Assembly (NCBI RefSeq): GCF_024171995.1
Contig: NZ_JAMTCT010000008.1
Span: forward strand, 143,216 to 207,215
Source: Promicromonospora umidemergens
GTDB lineage: Bacteria > Actinomycetota > Actinomycetes > Actinomycetales > Cellulomonadaceae
Direction of reading: 5' to 3'
Length of the DNA stretch: 64,000 nucleotides
Numbering within the stretch: the stretch's first letter is position 1; the number at the start of each line of letters is the position of its first letter. Position numbers and translations under genes: made by a program. This document shows positions 1 to 8,864 of the stretch, one piece after another. The notes under the pieces are model-generated. The model saw only the letters and a program-made list of their open reading frames with translations. It searched no databases and had not been told where the DNA came from.

Positions 1-394
1 ACCCGACGCGGGCCTGCACCACGAAATAGGTGGTCCGCACCCTCGTGTCGGACTTGCTTGCCTGCAGCCGCGCGCCGATCGTCACGTGCTGCTCGCCCAG
101 GTCTGCCGGACGGCGTAGCTCCAGCCACACGTAGCCGACGCGGGTCGCGCCGACGGCTCCCTGTCCCATGAGGTTCCAGTGCATCGACCGCTCGCCCGAC
201 CCGAACGTCGACAGGCGTGACGGCCGCAGGTTGGCATCCAGCAGGAACGGGAGGAGCAGCTCGAGAGCCTTCGACTTGCCGCTGCCGTTCGGGCCGCGCA
301 GGAGGAGCCGGCCGTCGGCGAACGTGAGTGTCTCGTCGTGGTAGCGCCACACGTTCAGCAGCCCTGCGCGGGTCGGTTGCCAGCGGTTCGTCAT
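1..394 (-). CDS. jetC: Wadjet type II SMC-like ATPase JetC (TIGR02680), N-terminal part only
   Basis: Only the first 131 or so codons are in the window; the rest lies beyond the left edge. The ATG at 394-392 overlaps the stop of the upstream jetB (ATGA overlap), so the genes are translationally coupled. The protein opens with a short strand leading into a Walker A motif, GPNGSGKSK, around residues 34-42, followed by a hydrophobic helix, as in SMC/MukB-like heads. The neighbouring TIGR02678 and TIGR02677 proteins make this the TIGR02680 member of the conserved four-gene set. In Wadjet systems JetABC forms an SMC-type loop extruder that recognises circular plasmid DNA and JetD cleaves it. The coiled coil, hinge and Walker B are not visible here. 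Confidence 0.88.
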   Translation of the reverse strand, partial: MTNRWQPTRAGLLNVWRYHDETLTFADGRLLLRGPNGSGKSKALELLLPFLLDANLRPSRLSTFGSGERSMHWNLMGQGAVGATRVGYVWLELRRPADLGEQHVTIGARLQASKSDTRVRTTYFVVQARVG

Positions 395-1686
395 GCGGGG
401 CTCTCCTCAGGAACGTTGCGTGCTGGAGCTGCGGCGAAGGTTGCGTCGCGATACCGGTGAGCGGCAGGGCGGGCCGTCACCACGGCACCGTCGCGTGTGA
501 CGAGATGATGGCGCCCCAGCAGGCCGATCGCCTCTGCGAGGAGTCGATCCGGACCGTCGTCGTCCTGGTAGGTCCGCGCCCAGCCGCGGTTCGCGGCGAG
601 CAGGTCGGCGATCGCGCTGCGGAGCAGGTCGATGTGGCTACTGCCTGCCGGGCTGCTCGTCAGCACTGTGACGAGGTGGAGCGCGGCGACCGAAGGGGCC
701 CCGTCACCCGGGAACACCTCGTCGGTCGAGATCCGCTCGCGATCGACCAGCAGGTACCCCTCGGCCCGCGTCTCCAGCACGAAGCCAGCCGTCTCGGCGG
801 CCTTGCGCAGCTGTTCGCGCCCGCTGATCGAGTCGAGGTAGTCCCGCTGGGCGGGGCTGAGCCGGTCCCTGTGCAGCGCGGGATCGTCGAACACTGCGCG
901 GAGGGTCGAGTGCCGCAGCCACAGGTTGCGACGCGTCCGGGCAGCATCGTCCTCCGGGGGCGCGAGCGGCCCCGCGCCGGGCCGGGTCGCGTCGCGGTAG
1001 TCCTCGCCGTACGCGGGCTCGGCGAGCAGCGCGTCGACGGCGTCGTCGAGCCACTCGTCCTGGTCCAGGTTGACGGCGGTGGACGACGCCCCGACGGGTG
1101 CAGCGAGCAGCGAGAACAGGCCGGCCTGCTCCACCTGGTAGAGCACAGCGGTGGTCGCGTCGTCGGTGAACGACTCGGCGCGGCCTTCAACGGCCCGGAG
1201 GATCCCCGCCTCCTCGAGCTGGAGCACGGCGTCGACGAAGGCTCGGCGGTGCCCGTGCCTCTTGGTGTCGAACGGCGGTAGCGCAGCGTCGGTGCTGCAG
1301 GAGTGCGCCGCAGCCTCCGCGAGCTCACCGAGCGTGACGACACGGCGAGACACGAGCTCGGCGCCGACGACGCACAGGAGGACGTACCGGTGCCGGTCGA
1401 ACGGGACACCGGAGCGGTGCTGTCTGGCGGGGCGGACGTCGTCGGGCACGAGATCGGGGGGTGCCACCTTGACGAGGCGCACGTGCCCGCTGCGTGGGTG
1501 CAGCCGCAGCTCCCAGCCGAGGTAGTTCTGGAACCAGGCGCTGACGGCGATCTGTCGGCGCCGCACGAGGTCGTAGTCGTCCGGCGAGCTGTCCCGGACG
1601 ATCAGGGGAGTGCGGAGGAGAACCCGGATTGCCTTGCGGACCTCCTCCGTCTCGGTGACGACAAGCTGGTTCTGCAGGTTGCTCAC
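391..1686 (-). CDS. jetB: Wadjet type II JetB, TIGR02678/DUF2398 family
   Basis: 431 residues. I chose the GTG at 1686-1684 because it overlaps the stop of jetA (GTGA) and gives the typical N-terminus VSNLQNQLVV; the same frame is open further upstream inside jetA but without support. The protein has the family's charged winged-helix-like N-terminal region (DDYDLVRRRQIAVSAWF near residues 35-50) and no membrane segment or signal peptide. In type II Wadjet it is the MukE-like subunit that bridges the kleisin and the SMC ATPase. It lies between jetA and jetC with overlapping codons at both ends, so the three are one operon. The family call rests on overall sequence and gene order rather than a single catalytic motif. 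Confidence 0.85.
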   Translation of the reverse strand: MSNLQNQLVVTETEEVRKAIRVLLRTPLIVRDSSPDDYDLVRRRQIAVSAWFQNYLGWELRLHPRSGHVRLVKVAPPDLVPDDVRPARQHRSGVPFDRHRYVLLCVVGAELVSRRVVTLGELAEAAAHSCSTDAALPPFDTKRHGHRRAFVDAVLQLEEAGILRAVEGRAESFTDDATTAVLYQVEQAGLFSLLAAPVGASSTAVNLDQDEWLDDAVDALLAEPAYGEDYRDATRPGAGPLAPPEDDAARTRRNLWLRHSTLRAVFDDPALHRDRLSPAQRDYLDSISGREQLRKAAETAGFVLETRAEGYLLVDRERISTDEVFPGDGAPSVAALHLVTVLTSSPAGSSHIDLLRSAIADLLAANRGWARTYQDDDGPDRLLAEAIGLLGRHHLVTRDGAVVTARPAAHRYRDATFAAAPARNVPEESPA

Positions 1687-3257
1687 GAGACCGCCCCCAC
1701 GGTGGCCGGCTGCGCCCGTGTGGAGGTGACCACGTCGAGGCGGATGGTGAAGTCGGGGCACTCCAGCTCGCCGAACGTGGTTCGCAGGACGGCTCGGGCG
1801 CCGCCCGGGGCCGGCGTCAGTGTGAGCGCCACGAGACCGTCGGACGAACGGACCGAGCGTGGGCCCGGCCCTGCGACGGCCACCGCCTTGCCGACCAGTG
1901 CGAGCAGGTGCCGGAACGCCACCGGGTCGAGTCGTGCGATCTGGGACAGGCGAGTCTCTCCGCCGGTTCCGAGTGCATCGAGCGCTGCGATGGCTTGCTC
2001 ACGCTCGGCGCGCGCCTGCTCCGCGCGCTCCCGCCGCAGTGCGCTGACGTCACGGACCTTTCCGGTCCGCGAGAACACCGCGGTACGGCCGGACTCCCGC
2101 AGTGTGCGCGACACTGGCACGGGTGGGGCCGCCTGCCAGGGCACGCCCGCCGAAACCGTCTCCGGGTCCACCCGGTCCAGGTGGGCATGACGTGCGGAGT
2201 GCAGTCCGAAGCCCACGCGCCACAGTCGGTGCAGGTCGGCGTCGGACGGCGCCGCCGCGAACCAGCGTGCGAGCGTCCGGAAGTCCGCCTCGATGCTCGA
2301 CGGGCGCCGCCGGGCCGCCCAGAGGCGTTCGAGGACCTGCAGCAACGCCAGGATGGCCCGACGGCCGGCCGCGCCCAGCTCCTCCGCGCGCGGGCGGCTG
2401 CCGTCGAGGGGTGAGAACCAGGCATCGAGTCCGGCCCACCGCGCCCGCGCCTGCGCGAGCCACCGTTCCTCTCGGTCTGCGGTACGCAGCTGCGGCGGCA
2501 GCTCTGCCCCCGCGAGGGCACGGGCGAGGACCGCGTCGACGCCCTGCGCGCGGACCCGGTCCAGCGACCGGACGATGCGGGCCGCCCGCTCGTCGAGGCG
2601 GGAGAGGTACTCCTGGAGGTAGGTCACCGTGGCCTGCTTGACGTCTGCGAACGTCTCCTCGTCGACCTCCTGTGCACGCAGGAGCCGTTGCAGGTCGGCG
2701 TTGAACCGCTTGACGTTGGCCGCGAGCGCTGTCAGGTGCCCCTCGAGCTCTTGGAGAGCCACGTAGACCTTGCGGTCGAGCGCGGCTTCGTCCGTTGCGC
2801 TCGTGCGAGCGGGCGGCGCGGAGGCAGCGAGATCCGCGAGCTGGTCGAGCCGGTCGGCGATGGCTTCCAGTACAGCCGTCTGCAGTGACCCTGTGGCCTG
2901 GAGCGCCGCGACGGCAGCGGCATGCCCGGCGAGGGCTGCCTCTCCGTGACGGGTGAGCGAGAACTGCAGATTGCGGCGCTCGTACTCGCGCACCGTGCGA
3001 TAGCGCTCGGTGTGGTTCTGGCCGGACTCCAGCAGATCCCAGGCCACGAGCTGGTCGAGCGCTGCGGTGAGCTCCGCGTCACCGAGCTCGTCACGCCATC
3101 CGACGTCGTCGAGGTGCCGGCGCACGTCGTCTGCTGTCAGGGAGGTGACCAGCCGATCGTTCGCATCGCCGAAGGCATACAGGAGCGCGGTGTAGAGGGC
3201 GTTGCGATCGGCGCCTGTGAACCGGAACAGCGTCTCTGGAAGGACGATGTGGCGCAT
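1683..3257 (-). CDS. jetA: Wadjet type II JetA, TIGR02677/DUF2397 family
   Basis: 524 residues starting at ATG 3257 with a good ribosome binding site (GGGAGG) about 4 bases upstream. The N-terminus (LFRFTGADRNALYTALLYAF, residues 10-29) is the characteristic opening of TIGR02677 proteins, the kleisin (MukF-like) subunit of type II Wadjet. The middle is rich in Ala, Leu, Glu and Arg and probably helical or coiled coil; a long charged linker sits near residues 390-430. It is the first gene of the operon jetA-jetB-jetC. Its upstream gap carries a perfect inverted repeat at 3297-3315 that could be an operator. No frameshift or missing segment is apparent. Confidence 0.86.
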   Translation of the reverse strand: MRHIVLPETLFRFTGADRNALYTALLYAFGDANDRLVTSLTADDVRRHLDDVGWRDELGDAELTAALDQLVAWDLLESGQNHTERYRTVREYERRNLQFSLTRHGEAALAGHAAAVAALQATGSLQTAVLEAIADRLDQLADLAASAPPARTSATDEAALDRKVYVALQELEGHLTALAANVKRFNADLQRLLRAQEVDEETFADVKQATVTYLQEYLSRLDERAARIVRSLDRVRAQGVDAVLARALAGAELPPQLRTADREERWLAQARARWAGLDAWFSPLDGSRPRAEELGAAGRRAILALLQVLERLWAARRRPSSIEADFRTLARWFAAAPSDADLHRLWRVGFGLHSARHAHLDRVDPETVSAGVPWQAAPPVPVSRTLRESGRTAVFSRTGKVRDVSALRRERAEQARAEREQAIAALDALGTGGETRLSQIARLDPVAFRHLLALVGKAVAVAGPGPRSVRSSDGLVALTLTPAPGGARAVLRTTFGELECPDFTIRLDVVTSTRAQPATVGAVS

Positions 3258-3296
3258 GAGCCTCCCTGTGTTCGGGCAACGGTGGCTGACGTCGGA

Positions 3297-3315
3297 CCTG
3301 ACCGGTTAGGTCAGG
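3297..3315. promoter_or_regulatory. Inverted repeat upstream of the Wadjet operon
   Basis: CCTGACC, a 5-base centre GGTTA, then GGTCAGG: a perfect 7+7 repeat 40 bases upstream of the jetA start and about 140 bases upstream of the divergent serine hydrolase gene. Position and symmetry suit a dimeric repressor site for the defence operon. No regulator gene is seen next to it, and the sequence is short enough to be coincidental. Confidence 0.35.
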
Positions 3316-3452
3316 CAGCGCTTCGGACCCTATCCGGGGCCACCGACATCCAGGATCTCTACTGCGGTGCGGAACCTCAGAGCGGCCTCCCGCACCTCCC
3401 CGTACGGCTTTCCGCAGTCCTCTCCGAACCCGGGTTTTCTAGGTTGAGCAGC

Positions 3453-4568
3453 ATGCCGAGCCAGCCCAGATTCCGTCGCACCCGCCGCACTATCGCGGCC
3501 CTCCTCGTCACTGCCGTCGTCACCACCGCAGCGGTCACTCTCGCCCTGACGCTCGCACGCGCTCAGACCCTCCACGCTGTCACGGCCAGCACCGTGCCCT
3601 CGACGTCCGCCGCCCTCCTGACAGTCACCGGATCCGGTCCAGCCGACACCTGGACCTCCGGCTCCCCGACCCCCGCCGGTACGGAGCCGCCGTCGGGCAA
3701 CGAGCACTTCCGCATCGGCAGCATCACCAAGACCTTCGTCGCCACGGCGATCCTGCAGCTCGTCGACGAGAACAGGATCGAGCTCGACGCCCCCATCGAG
3801 ACCTACCTGCCAGGCACCGTTCCCAACGGCGCCAACATCACCATCCGCCAGATCCTCAACCACACCAGCGGCCTGTACGACTACATGAAGGGGGAGGGCT
3901 GGTCCACCAACCGCTGGCGCGGCGACGCCCGCTTCATTACCTACTCGCCCGACCAGCTGCTGACCGAGGCCTTCCGGCACGAGCCGTACTTCGCGCCGGG
4001 CACGGACGTCCGCTACTCGAACACGAACTACATCGTGGCGGGCCAGCTCATCGAGGCGGTCACGGGTCGGCCGTACAGCAGCGCGATCGAACACCGGATC
4101 CTGGCGCCCCTCGCGCTCATGGGCACGTCCTTCCCGGGCGACGACGCGAGCCTGCCGGAGCCTGCCGTCCACGCCACCGCCAGCCTCGACGGCGGCAAGG
4201 AAGTCGACGTCACTGAGCAGAACGTCTCCCTCGACTGGGCCGCCGGCGAGATGGTCTCGACGACCCGCGACCTGCAGACGTTCTTCGCCGCCCTCCTGGG
4301 CGGCAGCCTGATCAGCGAGGACTCACTGGTCCAGATGCGCACCACAGTCCCGATGGGCATGGGCTTCCACTACGGCCTCGGCCTGGAGCGCTTCGACCTG
4401 CCCTGCGGCGGCCAGCTCTGGGGACACGGTGGCCAGCTCCTCGGCTACGTCACCTACGCCTACCGCCGCGACGACGGCCGCAGCCTCACCCTGCTGCTCG
4501 CCTCCGGCAGGAGCGACGGATTCATTCCGTTCGCGGCTGCTACGGGTGCGGCGTATTGCCTGACGTGA
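3453..4568 (+). CDS. Serine hydrolase, class C beta-lactamase / D-Ala-D-Ala carboxypeptidase family, secreted or membrane-anchored
   Basis: 371 residues from ATG 3453. Residues 1-35 form an Arg-rich n-region and a long hydrophobic stretch (ALLVTAVVTTAAVTLALTLA), i.e. a signal peptide or anchor. The family motifs are present: SxxK as SITK near residue 90, YxN as YSN in YSNTNY near 190, and HGG in WGHGGQLLGY near 330. These are the nucleophile/base pair, the Tyr-Asn motif and the KTG equivalent of PF00144 proteins (AmpC, R61 DD-peptidase, EstB). It is monocistronic and divergent from the Wadjet operon. Whether it acts on cell-wall peptides, beta-lactams or esters cannot be decided from sequence; a cell-wall carboxypeptidase role is most usual. 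Confidence 0.85.
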   Translation: MPSQPRFRRTRRTIAALLVTAVVTTAAVTLALTLARAQTLHAVTASTVPSTSAALLTVTGSGPADTWTSGSPTPAGTEPPSGNEHFRIGSITKTFVATAILQLVDENRIELDAPIETYLPGTVPNGANITIRQILNHTSGLYDYMKGEGWSTNRWRGDARFITYSPDQLLTEAFRHEPYFAPGTDVRYSNTNYIVAGQLIEAVTGRPYSSAIEHRILAPLALMGTSFPGDDASLPEPAVHATASLDGGKEVDVTEQNVSLDWAAGEMVSTTRDLQTFFAALLGGSLISEDSLVQMRTTVPMGMGFHYGLGLERFDLPCGGQLWGHGGQLLGYVTYAYRRDDGRSLTLLLASGRSDGFIPFAAATGAAYCLT

Positions 4569-4706
4569 CGGCCGACCACCTCAGCCGTCCGGATCAGCCA
4601 GTACAGCGACCCCCGACCCCGCCCGCGTCAACCGGGTGGAGTGTGATTCCCGTGGCCAGGAGACCGTCGGGCTCGGCGGTCCGGGCTCTCGTCCGACCTT
4701 CTGACG

Positions 4707-5345
4707 TCACGACTCCAGGTACCGCAAGATCGCCAGCACCCGCCGGTTGTACCCGTTCTCGGCCAGCAACCCCAGCTTGTCGAAGATCGCGTTCGAGTGC
4801 TTCTCCACCGCCGACGTCGACACGAACAACGCCGCAGCGATCCCCGCGTTGGTCCGCCCCTCGGCCATCAACGAGAGCACCTCCCGCTCCCGCTCCGTCA
4901 GCACCCCGAGCGCATGCGACGTGTCCCGAAACAGCTGCCGCACCACATCCGGATCCAGCACCAGCCCCCCGATGCGCACCCGCTCCAGCGCGTCGAGAAA
5001 GTCGTCCACCCCCATCACCCGGTCCTTGAGCAGGTACCCGACGGCGCGCGCGTCATCCCCGAGCAGCACCTGCGTGAACTCGCGCTCCACGTACTGCGAC
5101 AGCACGAGGATGCCCACCTCCGGCCAGCGCTCCCGGATCCGCACCGCGGCCTGCACGCCCTCGTCGGTGTGGGTGGGCGGCATGCGCACGTCCAGCACGA
5201 CGACGTCGGGCAGCTCCGCCGCCAACCGCGCCAACAAAGGCTCAGCGGAACCGTAGGCGGCGACGACGTCGTGCCCCTCGTCCGTCAGGAGGCTGCGGAT
5301 GCCCTCGCGGAGCAGGGCGGAGTCCTCGGCCAGCATCACGCGCAC
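4707..5345 (-). CDS. LuxR/NarL-family response regulator
   Basis: 212 residues from GTG 5345, giving VRVMLAEDSALLREG, the usual start of this family; GTG 5339 and ATG 5336 are possible internal alternatives. The receiver domain occupies residues 1-120 with acidic residues E7/D8, phospho-acceptor D52 (VVVLDVRMP) and a conserved Lys near 104 (LLKDRV). The LuxR helix-turn-helix follows at about 145-205 (LTEREREVLSLMAEGRTNAGI). The start overlaps the end of the histidine kinase gene by 10 bases, so kinase and regulator are co-translated. The target is unknown; an exporter or membrane-stress gene would be typical of DesKR/LiaSR-like systems. Confidence 0.92.
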   Translation of the reverse strand: MRVMLAEDSALLREGIRSLLTDEGHDVVAAYGSAEPLLARLAAELPDVVVLDVRMPPTHTDEGVQAAVRIRERWPEVGILVLSQYVEREFTQVLLGDDARAVGYLLKDRVMGVDDFLDALERVRIGGLVLDPDVVRQLFRDTSHALGVLTEREREVLSLMAEGRTNAGIAAALFVSTSAVEKHSNAIFDKLGLLAENGYNRRVLAILRYLES

Positions 5346-6520
5346 GGGAGCGTCACCTCGATCCGGGTCGGCCCGCCGGCCGGGCTGTCCACGACCAGCG
5401 TGCCGCCCGCTGCGGCCACCCGCCCGGCCAGGCCGGCGAGCCCGTGCCCCGGCGCGAGCACAGCGCCGCCGACGCCGTCGTCGCTGATCACCACGTCCAC
5501 GATGCCGCCCTCCGGAACCCCGCCAGCCGCACCGCCCCCACCACGAACCCCCACCGAAACACCAGCCGACCCAGCCCCCGAATGCTTCGCCACATTGGTC
5601 AGCGCCTCCGCCACCACGTAGTACACCGTCGTCTCCGCCCCGGCCGGCAGGCGCCCAGGGGAGTCCCACTCCAGCTCCGTCGGCACGCCCGCCCGAGACA
5701 CCAGCTCCGCCAGCACCGGCGCCAGCCCGTGCGTGTCCAGCGCCGTGGGCCGCACCCGCCACGCGACGTCCCGCAGGTCCGTCACCAGCCGCTCCGCCTC
5801 GAGCCCCGCCTGCTCCAGCAACAAGGCCCCAGCAGACCCCGGAGCAGCTACCCGCCGCGCCCGGTTCACCAGCAGTCCGAGCGCCACGGCCCGCTGCTGC
5901 ACCCCGTCGTGCAGGTCCCGCTCGATCCGCCCCCGCTCAGCGTCCAGGGCCGCAAGCAGCTCAGCCCGGCTCACCGTCAGCGACTCCACCTCCGCCGCCA
6001 GCCGCTCGCTCCTGCTCGGCGCCAGCCACCGCGCGGCCGCCGACCGGTCCAGCAGCCCCACGCCGACCAGACCCATCAGGTTCAGGTACAGCAGCACCGC
6101 GCCGATCGGCACCAGCAGGAGCATGTCCGACGTCGTCAGCCCGTCACCCTGGAACGACGCGTCCACGGTGAGTCGCAGATCGAACAGCCACGACGCCAGG
6201 CTCACCACCACCCCGAACAGCCCGTACCCCAGCAGCCCGAGCACCAGCGTGCCGACCAGGCCGACGCCCACCCGCGCCCCGAGATACCGGGCGGCCCGGG
6301 GAGAGGTGAGCGCAGCGCCGCCGTCCGCCCACCCGAGAAACCGCACCGTACGACGCCGGTGCCACCTGACCAGGGAACCCACCAACCCGGGTGCCGTGCC
6401 CCGCCGCACCAGCGCCGCCACCGCACCCACCAGGTCCACCGGCCACGTGACAGCGCCGACGGACGCGCCCCACAGCATGCGGGCAGGGGTGCTGCGCCAG
6501 ACGGCGGGGGAGGGGTCCAC
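5336..6520 (-). CDS. Sensor histidine kinase (HisKA_3/DesK-like)
   Basis: 394 residues from GTG 6520; ATG 6478 is an alternative. After a short N-terminal tail there are hydrophobic segments around residues 20-40, 83-115 and 133-157, the first followed by basic loops. The dimerisation/phosphotransfer helix contains the HisKA_3 motif ERGRIERDLHDGVQQRAVAL with phospho-acceptor H204. The HATPase domain follows, with N-box EALTNVAKHS, G1 DDGVGG and G2 GHGLAGLAGRV. There is no large extracytoplasmic domain, so the signal is probably sensed in or at the membrane. It is translationally coupled to the downstream regulator and divergent from the DedA gene. Confidence 0.9.
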   Translation of the reverse strand: MDPSPAVWRSTPARMLWGASVGAVTWPVDLVGAVAALVRRGTAPGLVGSLVRWHRRRTVRFLGWADGGAALTSPRAARYLGARVGVGLVGTLVLGLLGYGLFGVVVSLASWLFDLRLTVDASFQGDGLTTSDMLLLVPIGAVLLYLNLMGLVGVGLLDRSAAARWLAPSRSERLAAEVESLTVSRAELLAALDAERGRIERDLHDGVQQRAVALGLLVNRARRVAAPGSAGALLLEQAGLEAERLVTDLRDVAWRVRPTALDTHGLAPVLAELVSRAGVPTELEWDSPGRLPAGAETTVYYVVAEALTNVAKHSGAGSAGVSVGVRGGGGAAGGVPEGGIVDVVISDDGVGGAVLAPGHGLAGLAGRVAAAGGTLVVDSPAGGPTRIEVTLPCA

Positions 6521-6648
6521 CCCGCCAGGATAGGGACGACGTCGGTGGCGCGGACTGCGGAAAACCACACCCGACCTGCGGCCCGCCCCACCGCACCGGA
6601 CGGATGGGCGCAGCTCGTCCGACGCCAAAGACGAATAGCGTAGGGCCC

Positions 6649-7302
6649 ATGACGACACACAGCTTCGCCTCGACCGTCGCCGAATGGGCCATCGGGCTGA
6701 TGGAGACCCTCGGCGCACCGGGCGCAGGCGTTGCGATCGCCCTCGAGAACCTCTTCCCGCCCCTGCCCAGCGAGGTGATCCTGCCGCTGGCCGGCTTCAC
6801 CGCCGCGCAGGGCACCCTCGTGCTCTGGCACGTGCTCATCTGGACGACGGCGGGGTCCGTCGTCGGCGCGGTCCTCCTGTACGGGCTGGGAGCCTGGCTG
6901 GGCCGCGACCGCCTGCGCGCGATCGTGGACCGGATGCCGCTCGTGTCCCTGGAGGATGTCGACAAGGCGGAGAGCTGGTTCAACCGGCACGGCGACTGGG
7001 CGGTCCTCATCGGCCGGCTGATCCCGATCGTGCGCAGCCTCATCTCCATCCCCGCGGGCGTGGAGCGCATGTCGATCTGGCGCTTCCTCGCGTTCACGAC
7101 GCTGGGTTCCGGCGTGTGGAACACCCTCCTGGTCGGCGCCGGCTACCAGCTGGGGGAGCAGTGGCACGTCGTGGAGCAGGGTGTCGGGGTCTTCCAGAAG
7201 GTCGTCATCGTGGTCGTCGGCCTGCTGGTCGTCTGGTGGGTCGTCAAGATGGTGCGGCGGCGCCAGGGCCAGGACACCCCCCGGCACGTGCGGAAGCGCT
7301 GA
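6649..7302 (+). CDS. DedA-family membrane protein (VTT/SNARE-associated domain)
   Basis: 217 residues from ATG 6649. The N-terminal half has the DedA signature: IALENLFPPLPSEVILPLAGF (a reentrant-loop motif with the conserved Glu and Pro residues) followed by a membrane helix and GxxLGxxxLYGLGAWLGRDRLR. The C-terminal half has the family motif FNRHGDWAVLIGRLIPIVRSLISIPAG and two further membrane helices, ending in a basic tail. DedA proteins are inner-membrane proteins linked to lipid-carrier flipping and proton-motive-force homeostasis. The gene starts about 130 bases from the divergent histidine kinase and is followed 22 bases later by a serine hydrolase gene, so the two may be cotranscribed. 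Confidence 0.93.
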   Translation: MTTHSFASTVAEWAIGLMETLGAPGAGVAIALENLFPPLPSEVILPLAGFTAAQGTLVLWHVLIWTTAGSVVGAVLLYGLGAWLGRDRLRAIVDRMPLVSLEDVDKAESWFNRHGDWAVLIGRLIPIVRSLISIPAGVERMSIWRFLAFTTLGSGVWNTLLVGAGYQLGEQWHVVEQGVGVFQKVVIVVVGLLVVWWVVKMVRRRQGQDTPRHVRKR

Positions 7303-7324
7303 CCACCCGGTGCATGATGCTGCT

Positions 7325-8764
7325 GTGACCGACGACCGCACCGCCAAGACCCTCCGCTCCATCGCCCCCTACCTGGCCGACTGGGCCTCGTTCCAGGCCG
7401 CCTACCACGGCATGCCCGGCCTGCAGCTGGCCGTCGGCCGCCGCGGGGAGGTCTTCGTCGACCTGGCCTGGGGCAAGGCGAACCTCGAGACGGGGGAGGA
7501 CCTCACCAGCGACCACCTGTTCCGCGTCGCGTCCCACTCCAAGACATTCACCGCCGTCATCGTGATGCGGCTCGTCGAGCACGGCAAGCTCCGCCTGGAC
7601 GACGCCGTGGGCGAGCTCGTCCCAGAGCTCGACGGATCGGCCGCCGCAGGCATCACCGTCCGCGAGCTGCTCGGCCACCAGGCGGGCATCGTCCGCGACT
7701 CCTCCGACGGCGACTTCTGGCAGCACGAGCGGCCCTTCCTCGACCGCGCGCAGGTGCTGGAGTGCGTACGCACCGAGGGCGTCGTGTTCGAGCCCAACGA
7801 GCACTTCAAGTACACGAACATCGGCTACAGCCTGCTCGGCATCATCATCGAGGAGGTCACCGGCAAGACGTACGACGAGATGGCGCGCGCCGCCGTCGTC
7901 GGACCACTGGGACTGACCCGGACCGGCACCGAGCTGGACCCCGCCCGCGCCGCCGAGTACGCCGCCGGGCACACCGGCCGGATCACGCACGGCGACGCGC
8001 GCCGCGTCGTCCCGCACGTCGACACCCGCGCCATGGCCGCAGCGACCGGCTGGTACTCCACCGCCCTCGAGATGGTCCGCTACGGAGCCACGCACGTGTT
8101 CGGCGACACCACGCTGCTCACCGACAAGAGCAAGCGCCTCCTCCAGCGCGAGGAGTCCCGCGTCGTGGTCCGGGGAGCGGAGCGCGGCCGGTACGGCGTC
8201 GGCATGGCGCTCGGCAAGATCGGCGACCGGGAGGTCGTCGGACACTCCGGCGGCTATCCCGGACACATCACGCGCACCTGGATCGACCCCGCCGACGGCC
8301 TCGTCGTGTCCTCGCTGACCAACGCCGTCGACGGGATCGCCGACCAGATCGCCACCGGCGTCATCCACCTGATCAACCTGGCGCTCGCGGCGGCGGACGA
8401 CGTCGCGGCGTCCGTCGCCGGCGGGACGGGCGAGCCGGTACCGCCCGTCCCGGCCGACGCCCCTGTCGGACGCTTCGCCAACCTCTGGGGCGTGGCCGAC
8501 GTCGTGGACCTCGGCGGGATCCTGCACTCGATCAACCCGCGCTTCCCGCGGCCGGACGAGGTCGCGGTGCGCCTGGTCGCGGTCGACGGCCGCCTGGTGC
8601 AGGAACCCGTGGCCGGGTTCACCACGGTCGGCGAGCCGGTCCAGGTGGAGCGGGACGCCGACGGCGCGGTCACCTCCGTCCGGGTCAACGCCCTGACGTC
8701 GTGGCCGATCGAGGAGTTCCGGGCGGCGGGCGGCAGCCCGACCGAGCCGCTGAGCCGCACGTAG
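7325..8764 (+). CDS. Cytoplasmic-type serine hydrolase, beta-lactamase/EstB family
   Basis: 479 residues from GTG 7325. There is no signal peptide: the N-terminus (TDDRTAKTLRSIAPYLADWA) is polar and charged. The catalytic motifs of PF00144 are complete: SxxK as SHSK near residue 72, YxN as YTN in FKYTNIGYSLLG near 163, and HSGG in VVGHSGGYPGH near 310. A C-terminal extension of about 130 residues is predicted to fold separately. Family members include esterases and D-aminopeptidases; the substrate is unknown. The gene lies 22 bases behind the DedA gene and converges on the ABC permease gene, with a 25-bp-arm inverted repeat between them. Confidence 0.85.
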   Translation: MTDDRTAKTLRSIAPYLADWASFQAAYHGMPGLQLAVGRRGEVFVDLAWGKANLETGEDLTSDHLFRVASHSKTFTAVIVMRLVEHGKLRLDDAVGELVPELDGSAAAGITVRELLGHQAGIVRDSSDGDFWQHERPFLDRAQVLECVRTEGVVFEPNEHFKYTNIGYSLLGIIIEEVTGKTYDEMARAAVVGPLGLTRTGTELDPARAAEYAAGHTGRITHGDARRVVPHVDTRAMAAATGWYSTALEMVRYGATHVFGDTTLLTDKSKRLLQREESRVVVRGAERGRYGVGMALGKIGDREVVGHSGGYPGHITRTWIDPADGLVVSSLTNAVDGIADQIATGVIHLINLALAAADDVAASVAGGTGEPVPPVPADAPVGRFANLWGVADVVDLGGILHSINPRFPRPDEVAVRLVAVDGRLVQEPVAGFTTVGEPVQVERDADGAVTSVRVNALTSWPIEEFRAAGGSPTEPLSRT

Positions 8765-8770
8765 ACACAG

Positions 8771-8828
8771 CGTGAGCGGGCTGCGCCGCGGAGAGTAGAC
8801 CAGCTCTCCGCGGCGCAGCCCGCTCACG
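8771..8828. terminator. Bidirectional terminator-like inverted repeat, 25-bp perfect arms
   Basis: Arms 8771-8795 and 8804-8828 are perfectly complementary over 25 bases around an 8-base loop (TAGACCAG). It sits between the convergent serine hydrolase and ABC permease genes, where either transcript would form the hairpin. There is no T-tract, so termination may rely on stem stability. It is far longer than a normal bacterial terminator and belongs to the set of long intergenic repeats in this window. Confidence 0.65.
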
Positions 8829-8864
8829 TGACCTTCCCGGCGCCGCCTCAGCGACGGCCCACCG

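Noticed and set aside
2922..3452. N-terminal extension of the first serine hydrolase into the Wadjet operon
   Set aside because: Overlaps jetA on the other strand and would precede a clear signal peptide starting at 3453.
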